Assembly: GCF_002742285.1 (NCBI RefSeq)
Contig: NZ_MDGM01000015.1
Location: forward strand, 50,126 to 114,125
Direction of reading: 5' to 3'
DNA: 64,000 nucleotides
Origin: Paramylibacter kogurei
GTDB taxonomy: Bacteria; Pseudomonadota; Alphaproteobacteria; Rhodobacterales; Rhodobacteraceae
Made by a program: the position numbers and the translations under genes. Positions 46,557 to 54,550 of this stretch are shown piece by piece. Each line of letters begins with the position of its first letter. Position 1 is the stretch's first letter. Under the pieces are notes generated by a model that saw nothing but the letters and a program-made list of their open reading frames with translations, was not told the origin of the DNA and did no database searches.

Positions 46557-47045
46557 ATGACGATTTCCGTTGACGATATTCTCCCTGATGCAAGCTTTAC
46601 AAAATTTGGGGAAAATGGCCCCGAACCGGTTAACCTTTCATCTTTGAGCACCGGTAAAAAACTAGTTATTTTTGCAGTTCCTGGCGCCTATACCCCAACA
46701 TGTTCATCAGCACATATGCCAAGCTTTGTTCGCACCGTGGACGATTTTCGCGCCAAAGGTATTGATGACATCATCTGCGTTTCTGTGAACGACCCATTCG
46801 TTATGCATGCATGGGGCAAAGACACAGGTGCTCTTGATGCAGGTATCCACGTACTCGCAGACGCCGAAAGCAAATTCACCACTGCGATTGGCATGGATTT
46901 TTCTGCCCCCCCCGCAGGTTTACTTGCACGCTCAAAGCGCTATGCCATGGTGGTCGAAAACGGCAAAGTAACGACGCTACAAGTCGAAGAATCTCCTGGT
47001 GAATGCACAATCAGTGCCGGTGAATCTTTGCTCGAAACGCTCTAA
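46557..47045 (+). CDS. Peroxiredoxin, Prx5/PrxII type
   Basis: 162 residues. The peroxidatic cysteine lies in VPGAYTPTCSSAHMPSF near residue 48 and a second cysteine in DDIICVSVNDPFVMHAWG near residue 73, at the spacing of plant PrxII; RSKRYAMVVENGKV is the conserved beta-strand with the Arg. These enzymes reduce H2O2 and alkyl hydroperoxides, often with glutaredoxin as reductant. AAAGGA precedes the ATG. The divergent reductase may share its promoter region. Confidence 0.94.
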   Translation: MTISVDDILPDASFTKFGENGPEPVNLSSLSTGKKLVIFAVPGAYTPTCSSAHMPSFVRTVDDFRAKGIDDIICVSVNDPFVMHAWGKDTGALDAGIHVLADAESKFTTAIGMDFSAPPAGLLARSKRYAMVVENGKVTTLQVEESPGECTISAGESLLETL

Positions 47046-47086
47046 CAATCCAAATGTTTAAAATATCCTCGCCGAAGGCATAAAAC

Positions 47087-47383
47087 CTATTGCGCTAAAG
47101 CATCCATTTTACGCGCGAGAGTGACATCCAAATCTGTCAGACCACCCGCATCATGGGTGGTCAACACAACATTTACGGTTGCATAAACATTGGACCACTC
47201 TGGATGATGGTTCATCTTTTCTGCGATAATCGCCACACTGCTCATCCAGCCAAACGCGCGCACAAAGCTCTTGAATTTAAATTGCTTCTGTATCGCATCA
47301 CGCCCGTCAACCGGACTCCACCCAGATTTTATCAACCCATCAAGCGCTTCTTTGCGCGTGATATCATTCAATTTCTCCGCCAT
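47087..47383 (-). CDS. phhB: Pterin-4a-carbinolamine dehydratase (PCD/DCoH)
   Basis: 98 residues, the family length. The active-site block [31 protein letters not shown] holds the three catalytic histidines (HH and TH). It dehydrates 4a-hydroxytetrahydrobiopterin after pterin-dependent hydroxylation, for example by phenylalanine hydroxylase, which is not in this window. The chosen ATG has GGAGA 5 bases upstream; the frame continues 11 codons further into the upstream gene, with which the start overlaps by 20 bases. Confidence 0.92.
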   Translation of the reverse strand: MAEKLNDITRKEALDGLIKSGWSPVDGRDAIQKQFKFKSFVRAFGWMSSVAIIAEKMNHHPEWSNVYATVNVVLTTHDAGGLTDLDVTLARKMDALAQ

Positions 47384-48560
47384 TTTTATCTCCAACATTT
47401 TTGCGAAACGGGCCATAGGCCGTTAGAATTTCAATATCTTCACCAACTGCATTTCGCTCCGCTTCCAGATATTTTTCAACCGCTTCACCAAACCCTGCAT
47501 CGCGAAACCAATGGAGCGAATAAACAGGTGTGGGTAAATATCCCCGCGCAAGTTTATGTTCACCTTGCGCACCGGCTTCAACCCGCTTCAACCCATGCTT
47601 GATCGCATAATCAATCGCTTGATAGTAACACACCTCAAAATGCAAATATCTGTGATCTTCCACACAGCCCCAGTACCGCCCATATAAGGTATCGCGTCCG
47701 ATGAAATTTAACGCACCCGCAATCCAACGCCCATCACGTTCACACATAACCAGTAAAATATCATCTCTGAGGCTTTCCTGTGCGGATTCAAAAAACGCGC
47801 GGGTTAAATATGGCGTTCCCCACTTGCGTGCCCCCGTATCTTGATAAAATTGCCAAAAGGCATCCCAATGTTCAGGCAAAATCTGATCACCCGTGAACTG
47901 ATGAATCGTGCCACCAAATTCTTGGGCGCCTGTTCGTTCTTTGCGGATATTTTTACGCTTGCGCGAAGAAAGCTTGTTCAAAAACTGATCAAAGTTGGCG
48001 TAACCGTCGTTATACCAATGGAACTGTTGGCCAATACGTTGTTTCAGCCCAATTTGCCCCCCGGCAATATATTCAGATTCATCACAGAATGTGACGTGCA
48101 AAGATGATAAATTATTCTGCGCTACCAACTCGATTGCGCCCTGAACCAATGCCGACATGCCGATTTGCGCAAATCCGTCGCGGGTTAAAAAACGACGCCC
48201 TGTCGCAGGTGTGAACGGTACCCCGACCTGAAGCTTGGGGTAATATTCACCGCCCGCATTTTCATACGCATGCGCCCAATTGTGATCAAAAATATATTCG
48301 CCCTGACTGTGCCCTTTGGCATAGCTTGGCATCACCCCAATCAGCCGTTCATTTTGACGCGCAACAACGTGGCGTGGAACCCAGCCTGTTCCTGTGCCCA
48401 CTGATCCGCTATCTTCCAGTGCTTTTAAAAATCGATGCGTGGTGAATGGATCTTTCGGCCGATCCGCATTTTGCGCATTCGCGCAAGTATCCCATTCATC
48501 TGGTGCGATTTCATCTATTCCTGTGATGACTGACACTTCGATATTTGGGGTGTTGTTCAT
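47364..48560 (-). CDS. GNAT/FemAB-like protein (DUF482, peptidoglycan-bridge type)
   Basis: 398 residues matching PF04339 (DUF482/FemAB-like). Motifs are [21 protein letters not shown] near residue 49, [43 protein letters not shown], and the late [27 protein letters not shown] plus [22 protein letters not shown]. FemAB relatives use aminoacyl-tRNA to build peptidoglycan crossbridges, but the proteobacterial DUF482 branch has no assigned reaction. It sits in a compact operon with GDPD upstream and PCD downstream, suggesting a shared but unknown process. Confidence 0.88.
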   Translation of the reverse strand: MNNTPNIEVSVITGIDEIAPDEWDTCANAQNADRPKDPFTTHRFLKALEDSGSVGTGTGWVPRHVVARQNERLIGVMPSYAKGHSQGEYIFDHNWAHAYENAGGEYYPKLQVGVPFTPATGRRFLTRDGFAQIGMSALVQGAIELVAQNNLSSLHVTFCDESEYIAGGQIGLKQRIGQQFHWYNDGYANFDQFLNKLSSRKRKNIRKERTGAQEFGGTIHQFTGDQILPEHWDAFWQFYQDTGARKWGTPYLTRAFFESAQESLRDDILLVMCERDGRWIAGALNFIGRDTLYGRYWGCVEDHRYLHFEVCYYQAIDYAIKHGLKRVEAGAQGEHKLARGYLPTPVYSLHWFRDAGFGEAVEKYLEAERNAVGEDIEILTAYGPFRKNVGDKNGGEIE

Positions 48561-48563
48561 CGT

Positions 48564-49325
48564 TTAAAATTTGGCAAGATATTTTTCAAACGTCACATTT
48601 TGTGCAATTTTGCGGGCGTCTTGCTCTTGTTCTTTGGATCTGACCGTCCAACAAAAAACTGCGCCGCCTTTGGCTTTGATCTTTGCGACGGCATCCGATT
48701 GTAAATCATTCACATTATGTGAAATGAACGATGCACCAACACGTTCATAATCGGGAATTTTAGCAAGCGTTTCACGCCGATCATCCGCAATCATTGGCCA
48801 ATCTTTTTGCGTATAAGGATCAGTAACCAAACCACGTGGATATTCTGGCAAAACCAGCGCAAATGTTTCGATCATATGTGGATTGAATGACATAAACGCC
48901 AAGGGGCCAGTATATCCATCAACGCAGGCTTTCACCGCATTCACCATATCATCAGTTTCTTCGTCCAATGTCAGGTTCTGCGCCTTTAATTCAACCAACA
49001 ATGGGACGCGCCCATCAATGACGTTTAAAAAATCATCGAATTTTGGGATTGCGCGTTCACCGTGCAGCAACTGAATTTGCGAAAGCTCTGCCGCAGACAT
49101 ATTCTGAACAAAGCCTTTTTGCCCAGTCAGACGTTCCAAATCGTAATCATGAAACACCATCGCGATACCGTCGCTGGACAGTTGCAAATCAATTTCAATG
49201 GCATACCCCGCATCAATCGCGGCTTGTGCACCCTCAAACGAATTTTCAGGGCGCCCATCGGCAATATCGTGCAAGGTACGGTGGCTTATAGGTTTTGTAA
49301 AAAACCCGCGATCAAGCTTTGTCAT
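48564..49325 (-). CDS. Glycerophosphodiester phosphodiesterase
   Basis: 253 residues of the GDPD TIM barrel. IADGRPENSFEGAQAAIDAGYAIEIDLQLSSDGIAMVFHD holds the catalytic residues (Glu, Asp, His) and VPLLVELKAQ the next acidic group. It hydrolyses glycerophosphodiesters to glycerol-3-phosphate and an alcohol. There is no signal peptide, so it is cytoplasmic. The ATG overlaps the RidA stop (ATGA) and the stop lies 3 bases before the FemAB-like gene. Confidence 0.92.
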   Translation of the reverse strand: MTKLDRGFFTKPISHRTLHDIADGRPENSFEGAQAAIDAGYAIEIDLQLSSDGIAMVFHDYDLERLTGQKGFVQNMSAAELSQIQLLHGERAIPKFDDFLNVIDGRVPLLVELKAQNLTLDEETDDMVNAVKACVDGYTGPLAFMSFNPHMIETFALVLPEYPRGLVTDPYTQKDWPMIADDRRETLAKIPDYERVGASFISHNVNDLQSDAVAKIKAKGGAVFCWTVRSKEQEQDARKIAQNVTFEKYLAKF

Positions 49326-49786
49326 GAAATCTGAAAAATCCCGTCAATTTCCACTGCAACACCCAGTGGAAGGCTAGAGCTTCCAACCGCTGCACGTGCA
49401 TGGGCGCCGATATCACCAAAAACCTCGCCGATGAAATCTGATGCACCGTTTACGACTGCTGGGTGTTCTTTGAAATCGGGTGTAGAATTTACAAATCCGC
49501 CCAATTTCACCACACGTTTCAAACGGTCCAAATCGCCGTCACAGGCAGATTTCAACTGTGCGATTAAATTTATTGCGCATGTTTTTGCTGCGGCTTGCCC
49601 TTGTTCGACAGTAAAATCATCGCCCAATTTTCCGCAAATACGGCCCGTTTCATCTTGGGCAACTTGACCAGAGATAAACACCAAATCGCCAACAATTACA
49701 TATGGCACGTAATTCGCCGCAGGTGCTGGCGCAGCGGGCAATACCACACCCAATTCGGCCAACCGAGTTTCGTATTTTCCAGACAT
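49322..49786 (-). CDS. RidA/YjgF-family protein
   Basis: 154 residues. VFISGQVAQDETGRICGKLG, GQAAAKTCAINLIAQLK and the late HARAAVGSSSLPLGVAVEIDGIFQ are the family blocks; the Arg in HARAAVG contacts substrate in enamine/imine deaminases. RidA hydrolyses reactive 2-aminoacrylate-like intermediates from PLP enzymes. This copy belongs to the longer 150-residue subgroup with a KLGDDF--QG segment, whose substrates differ from classic RidA. First gene of the RidA-GDPD-FemAB-PCD operon; GGAG precedes the ATG. Confidence 0.9.
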   Translation of the reverse strand: MSGKYETRLAELGVVLPAAPAPAANYVPYVIVGDLVFISGQVAQDETGRICGKLGDDFTVEQGQAAAKTCAINLIAQLKSACDGDLDRLKRVVKLGGFVNSTPDFKEHPAVVNGASDFIGEVFGDIGAHARAAVGSSSLPLGVAVEIDGIFQIS

Positions 49787-49866
49787 ATCACACTCCTATA
49801 TTTCGCCCGTGAATTGAAAGCCACGCTAATCTTATTCACACCAAGAGCAAGCCATAATTACCGTGA

Positions 49867-51180
49867 TCAGCTTTCGCGAAATGCCCGGTTGAAATAATCC
49901 GCGAGCGGTTTGATCAGGTAACTTGCAGGTGTGCGCTCGTCTGTTTTGATAAAGGCTTCGACGGGCATGCCAGGCAATAATTCGACATCACCCAATTTTT
50001 CCAATTCACCTTCTTTTGGTAAAATATCAGCGGAATAATAGGACACGCCGGTTATTTCATCCTGAAACACGTCGGCAGAAACGCGTGCGACCGTGCCATA
50101 AATTTCGGGCGTTGTGCGCAAATCAAATGTTGAAAACCGCAACGCCGCCTCTTGTCCGATGTGAACCTGATCCACATGGATGGCTTCGACTTTGCTTTGG
50201 ATCACAAATGGTTGGTCTTGGGGAATGATATACATGATGGGATCGGCGGCGCGCACCACTGATCGCAAGGCAAAAACCTGCATACCATAAACCACACCTG
50301 CAACAGGGGCGCGTACATCCAATCGGGCCAATGTTTCACGTGCGCTGAACAATTGATCAATAAATTCCAATTCGCGCACTTCCATTTCGCGCAGCTCTGA
50401 AATCGCCTGCTCTCGCTGTGAAGTGCCAAGTCGCAAAATCTGAATATCCGTTTCAATGACCTGTGCCGCACCACCCGCAATTGCCGATTGCAACTCACCG
50501 ACTGTGCCCTGTAATCGCGCCAATTCACGTTGTAATGACAAAACACGTGTTGCCTGCGCCAAGCCTTTGGCCAACAGATCCTGTTGATCCTTTAATTCCA
50601 ATTCAACAAATTCAATTTGTTTTTCGGTCGATGCTAATTGCGCCTCTGTTCCGCCAATTTGGATTTTGATTTGGCCTTTGCGTTCTTCAAGCTGCTGTTC
50701 TTCTTTTTGAATTGACTCGCGTTGTGCAAAAAACAATCTGCGTTGTCCCTCGACGATATCATTGACCTCTGGTTTTAATTTTGCCTGTTCTAACAAAGCT
50801 GTTGGAAATGATATTGTTTCTTCTTCGTCTTGCATTGCAATCAAACGGGCCTTTCTTGCCGAAACTTCGGCAAGCTGGCTTTCGATCAGTGCAATTTGCG
50901 AATTTAGGAACCGATCATCGAAACGGATTAAAACTTCACCCGCATCAACGCGATCTCCGTCTTTGACATTGATTTCACCAACAACACCGCCTTCTGGGTG
51001 TTGCACGATTTGGCGAAAACTTTCGACTTGAATCAGACCGCTGGCGACAATGGCACCTGCAATTTTGGTGACATTCCCCCAAACACCCAATCCAACAATC
51101 AAAATAAGAACCGCAAGAAATCCAGCAAAAACTGGTTTTTTTGCTGACCAATTTGGCGCGTTATCAACAGGATTACTCAT
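49867..51180 (-). CDS. Type I secretion membrane-fusion protein (HlyD/PrsE-like)
   Basis: 437 residues. A single N-terminal membrane segment (FAGFLAVLILIVGLGVWGNV) is followed by a biotinyl-lipoyl half (GGVVGEINVKDGDRVDAGEVLIRFDD), a long coiled-coil hairpin (about 90-260) and a beta-barrel region ending GVVYGMQVFALRSVVRAADPIMYI and LLPGMPVEAFIKTDERTP. It links the inner-membrane ABC protein to a TolC-type outer-membrane channel. No TolC gene is in the window. The start overlaps the ABC gene by 8 bases. Confidence 0.93.
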   Translation of the reverse strand: MSNPVDNAPNWSAKKPVFAGFLAVLILIVGLGVWGNVTKIAGAIVASGLIQVESFRQIVQHPEGGVVGEINVKDGDRVDAGEVLIRFDDRFLNSQIALIESQLAEVSARKARLIAMQDEEETISFPTALLEQAKLKPEVNDIVEGQRRLFFAQRESIQKEEQQLEERKGQIKIQIGGTEAQLASTEKQIEFVELELKDQQDLLAKGLAQATRVLSLQRELARLQGTVGELQSAIAGGAAQVIETDIQILRLGTSQREQAISELREMEVRELEFIDQLFSARETLARLDVRAPVAGVVYGMQVFALRSVVRAADPIMYIIPQDQPFVIQSKVEAIHVDQVHIGQEAALRFSTFDLRTTPEIYGTVARVSADVFQDEITGVSYYSADILPKEGELEKLGDVELLPGMPVEAFIKTDERTPASYLIKPLADYFNRAFRES

Positions 51181-53002
51181 CTTTTGGCTCCTTGTTTAAC
51201 GCATCGCTCAAAATCATCGGTTTGATTTTTTTATATTCCCTTGGGCGCTGTGGTGGTTGCGCTGCTTTGGGTTTAGGGCGGGTTAATCCTTTGGCAATTT
51301 GATCGGCGTTTTGAACATTCGCCTTAAGCACTTCGTCACGCGGACCAAATGCTTTGGGAACGCCTCCTTCTAAAATCAAAAGCGTATCACATTCGGCGAT
51401 GGCCGCTGGACGATGCGCCATGATAATGACCGACTTGCCGTTCTTTTTCATTTCGCGAATGGCATTGTTCAATGCATCGGAACCAACGCTATCCAAATTC
51501 GAATTGGGTTCATCCAGCACAAGCATCACCGGATCACCATAAAGCGCACGTGCAAGCCCAAGACGTTGTCGCTGACCCCCAGAAAGCTTGCCGCCAAACG
51601 CGCTTAACATTGTGTTATATCCATCGGGCTGTTGCAGGATCATTTCATGAGCGCCCGCTTTTTGTGCCGCCTCGATCACCTTGGCATCATCTGGTGCAAC
51701 CGACATGCGCGCGATATTTTCCGCGATGGTTGCGTTAAACAACGTCACATTTTGGGGTAAATATCCGATATATTGCCCAAGTGTATCAGGTTCATATTGA
51801 TCAAGTGCGGCGCTATCCAATCGAATTTTACCTGAACTGGGTGGCCAAATTCCTGTGATAACGCGGGCAAGGCTGGATTTACCTGCCGCACTTGGCCCAA
51901 TCACACCCATCGCTTGCCCTGGTAGGACCCGAAACGACACCATGCGCAAACTAGGTTCACGCTCACCTGGCGGAAAGACCGTTAAATTTTTCGCCTCTAA
52001 CATCGCCTTTGGCACGGGTAAAATTGTGCGTGCAGTTTGCACCGGTACGGTCTGTAAAAGACGCGACAGATTATGCCAGCCATCCTTTGCTTGTAACACC
52101 AACGGCCATTGACCGATTGCCAATTCGATTGGTGCCAATGCGCGTCCCATTAAAATGGAACCCGCAATCATTGCACCGGGTGTCATTTCGCCCTGCAAAA
52201 CCAAATAAGCGCCCAAACCCAACATCGCCGATTGCAAAAGCAGGCGAAACGATTTGGAGAATGATGTGAAAAAACCCGTAAGATCGGATGACGAAATTGA
52301 CGACTGTAATGCCGCATCGCGTGATTTTTTCCACCGCGATAAAACTGCGTCACGCATTCCTAAACCTTCGACAGATTCGGCATCTTCGCGAACGGCTTCG
52401 GCAAAGTGATCGGCGATGGATGCTTGTTGTTGTGATTCTATCACACCTTTTTTTGTCACCAATTGATTGATCACGGTCACGGCGATCAATAATGCACCGC
52501 CTGACATCGCCAAAATTCCAAGCCACGGATGGAACAGGAAAATCGCCGCTGCAAAAATCGGTGTCCACGGAATGTCACAAATTGCAAACAATGCTGGTGA
52601 TGACAAAAAGCGTTGCACATAGCTAAGATCACGAAGCCCTGTTTTGGGCACACCTTGTTGATCTGGGATCTTCGCAGATTTCAGAACCGCATCAAACACG
52701 CGTTCATCAAGGCGTGATTGAAACCGTGCAGCAACACGCCCCAGCACCCGTCCACGTGCCCAGTCAAGTACGCCCATCAAAACATACAAAACAACAACCA
52801 ACACCATCAACGCGGTAAGCGTTTCTTCTGATCTGCTGCCAAGCACGCGATCGTAGACTTGCAACATAAACAATGGCCCTGTGAGCATCAGCAAATTCAC
52901 GAACACGCTAAACAGGCCCACAATCAGGAATAAAATGCGGCTTTCACGGCGCACCGAACGCAATTCGTTCAATCCTGTCGGATAAATATTTTTTTCAACC
53001 AT
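51173..53002 (-). CDS. Type I secretion ABC transporter (PrsD-like permease/ATPase)
   Basis: 609 residues. Six membrane helices occupy the N-terminal half (about 25-310) and the ATPase domain the rest: Walker A GPSAAGKSSLARVI, signature LSGGQRQRLGLARALYG, Walker B VMLVLDEPNSNLD. There is no N-terminal C39 peptidase domain, so it belongs to the group that exports RTX-type proteins with an uncleaved C-terminal signal. A C-terminal proline-rich tail follows the ATPase. The RTX protein at 58914 is the only visible cargo candidate. A palindrome and a TATAAT-like -10 lie upstream. Confidence 0.94.
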   Translation of the reverse strand: MVEKNIYPTGLNELRSVRRESRILFLIVGLFSVFVNLLMLTGPLFMLQVYDRVLGSRSEETLTALMVLVVVLYVLMGVLDWARGRVLGRVAARFQSRLDERVFDAVLKSAKIPDQQGVPKTGLRDLSYVQRFLSSPALFAICDIPWTPIFAAAIFLFHPWLGILAMSGGALLIAVTVINQLVTKKGVIESQQQASIADHFAEAVREDAESVEGLGMRDAVLSRWKKSRDAALQSSISSSDLTGFFTSFSKSFRLLLQSAMLGLGAYLVLQGEMTPGAMIAGSILMGRALAPIELAIGQWPLVLQAKDGWHNLSRLLQTVPVQTARTILPVPKAMLEAKNLTVFPPGEREPSLRMVSFRVLPGQAMGVIGPSAAGKSSLARVITGIWPPSSGKIRLDSAALDQYEPDTLGQYIGYLPQNVTLFNATIAENIARMSVAPDDAKVIEAAQKAGAHEMILQQPDGYNTMLSAFGGKLSGGQRQRLGLARALYGDPVMLVLDEPNSNLDSVGSDALNNAIREMKKNGKSVIIMAHRPAAIAECDTLLILEGGVPKAFGPRDEVLKANVQNADQIAKGLTRPKPKAAQPPQRPREYKKIKPMILSDALNKEPKDE

Positions 53003-53059
53003 TGTGAATTACCCCATCGTGTTCATGCACGTGTTTCGCATAATTTATCACTATACCCT

Positions 53060-53083
53060 ATTATAAAAGTGTGAATCGACACT
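53060..53083 (-). promoter_or_regulatory. Putative promoter and palindrome for the type I secretion operon
   Basis: AGTGT-GAATCG-ACACT (53068-53083) is a perfect 5-bp inverted repeat with an N6 spacer. On the plus strand it begins AAAAGTGTGA, as at the CRP-type sites near 41032 and 58731. On the minus strand a TATAAT (53060-53065) follows it closely, so the palindrome sits at about -35 of a promoter for the exporter. It could also act on the divergent mlaA gene. Confidence 0.45.
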
Positions 53084-53196
53084 GTTTGTATGATTGGCCT
53101 TGATATAAGGTGTTTCTTGCTCAGTTCACAATTCGCGGCGCATCAATGGACTTTCGCGTTTTGGGCAACTATGTAGGCTAAAAATCGAGTGGACGA

Positions 53197-53952
53197 ATGT
53201 TGAAAATTAAAAATTTGAGTAATTCCTTTTCTGCCAAGTTGCCTATTGCGGCGATGGTTATCGCGGTATCTGCCTGTTCTGACAATCCAACGGGCAGCAC
53301 AATTGTTGATCCCTATGAGGACGACAACCGCAAAGCGCACGCATTTAACAAAGCCGTGGATAAGGCTCTGTTTAGACCTGCGGGTGAATCCTATGGCAAT
53401 TTAATGACGGAACAGGATGACAAGATCATCAATAATGTCGTTGAAAACCTGTCCACACCCAAAAAGGCGGTTAACAACCTGTTACAAGCCAATATGGAAG
53501 GCTTTGTCGAAAACACATTGCGCTTTACCATCAACAGCACTCTTGGCCTGTTTGGCTATTTTGATGTTGCCGCAAATGATTTCGGTTTGGAACCAAAGGA
53601 AACCGATTTTGGGCAAACATTGCACAAATGGGGATTTGGCGAAGGCCGCTATCAAGAATTACCCCTTCTGGGTCCAAGCACTGGGCGGGATACCGTTGGG
53701 TTTGTGGTTGATATTTTCCTTGATCCCGTTGGCGCGGTAACGTCACCATCCGTAAGTCTTGGCATTAGCACGGTGAAAGGTGTCGAATTTGTCGGTGATC
53801 GGTATACATACGCCGATCTGATCGACGGTGTTCTGTATGAATCAGAAGATAGCTATGCCGCATCACGAATCTACTACTTGCAAAATCGTCGTTTCTTTTT
53901 AAATGGCGGTATATCAGAGGCCGATTTGGAGGACCCTTATGCAACAGAATAA
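53197..53952 (+). CDS. mlaA: MlaA (VacJ) outer-membrane lipoprotein
   Basis: 251 residues with a lipoprotein signal ending VSAC (lipidated Cys27). Family blocks are DDNRKAHAFNKAVDKALFRPAGESYG, NVVENLSTPKKAVNNLLQ, RFTINSTLGLFGYFDVAANDFGLEPKETDFGQTLHKWG, and LPLLGPSTGRDTVGFVVD. MlaA removes mislocalised phospholipids from the outer leaflet of the outer membrane and passes them to MlaC. The mlaC start overlaps its end by 14 bases. The inner-membrane MlaFEDB complex is not nearby. Confidence 0.95.
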   Translation: MLKIKNLSNSFSAKLPIAAMVIAVSACSDNPTGSTIVDPYEDDNRKAHAFNKAVDKALFRPAGESYGNLMTEQDDKIINNVVENLSTPKKAVNNLLQANMEGFVENTLRFTINSTLGLFGYFDVAANDFGLEPKETDFGQTLHKWGFGEGRYQELPLLGPSTGRDTVGFVVDIFLDPVGAVTSPSVSLGISTVKGVEFVGDRYTYADLIDGVLYESEDSYAASRIYYLQNRRFFLNGGISEADLEDPYATE

Positions 53953-54547
53953 TCACCTAAACCGCCGCGGTTTTATTATTGCTGGCTCCGCAACCATCCT
54001 TGGTGCGGCAACCCCCAGTTTTGCAATTTCTAGCGGCTCTGCTGAAGGCTTGGTTAATTCGCTGGTTGCAGAGGTTTTGAAAACCGTTAACGCATCCATG
54101 TCAGACAATGCACGATTTGCAAAATTTGAACAGATTTTTGCGCGTTATGCAGATGTGCCATTGATTGCACGTAAATCCTTGGGGCCAGCCTATCAGGCCG
54201 CAAACAAATCCCAACAAGCAGCATATGTTGATGCGTTTAAGGGATACATGGCACGATCATACGGTGGGCGTTATTTCAAACAATTCATCGGTGCCGAAAT
54301 CAAGGTAACCAAATCCAAGAAAATTTCTGGTGGTTATTTGGTGGACAGTTCTGTCAAAACCAAAGGCGGCACACCGTTTTTGACGCAATGGCATGTGATT
54401 GATGCCCGCGGTACAGATAAAATGTACAACATTTTTGTCGAAGGCGTTTCAATCCTGACCGACACGCGCACCCAAATCGGTTCGATGTTGGACGCACGAG
54501 GCGGCAATATTGATAAGTTGATCGCACACCTGAAAACGGCGCGCTAA
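53939..54547 (+). CDS. mlaC: MlaC/Ttg2D periplasmic phospholipid-binding protein
   Basis: 202 residues. The N-terminus has NRRGFIIAGSATILGAATPSFA, a twin-arginine-like signal rather than a plain Sec one. The mature part has FAKFEQIFARYADVPLIARKSLGPAYQAANKSQQAAYVDAFKGYMARSYGGRY, the Tol_Tol_Ttg2 signature. MlaC ferries phospholipid between MlaA and the inner-membrane Mla complex. The chosen ATG has GGAGG 6 bases upstream; the longer frame from 53903 lies within mlaA. It ends 3 bases before the convergent PBP gene. Confidence 0.92.
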   Translation: MQQNNHLNRRGFIIAGSATILGAATPSFAISSGSAEGLVNSLVAEVLKTVNASMSDNARFAKFEQIFARYADVPLIARKSLGPAYQAANKSQQAAYVDAFKGYMARSYGGRYFKQFIGAEIKVTKSKKISGGYLVDSSVKTKGGTPFLTQWHVIDARGTDKMYNIFVEGVSILTDTRTQIGSMLDARGGNIDKLIAHLKTAR

Positions 54548-54550
54548 ACG

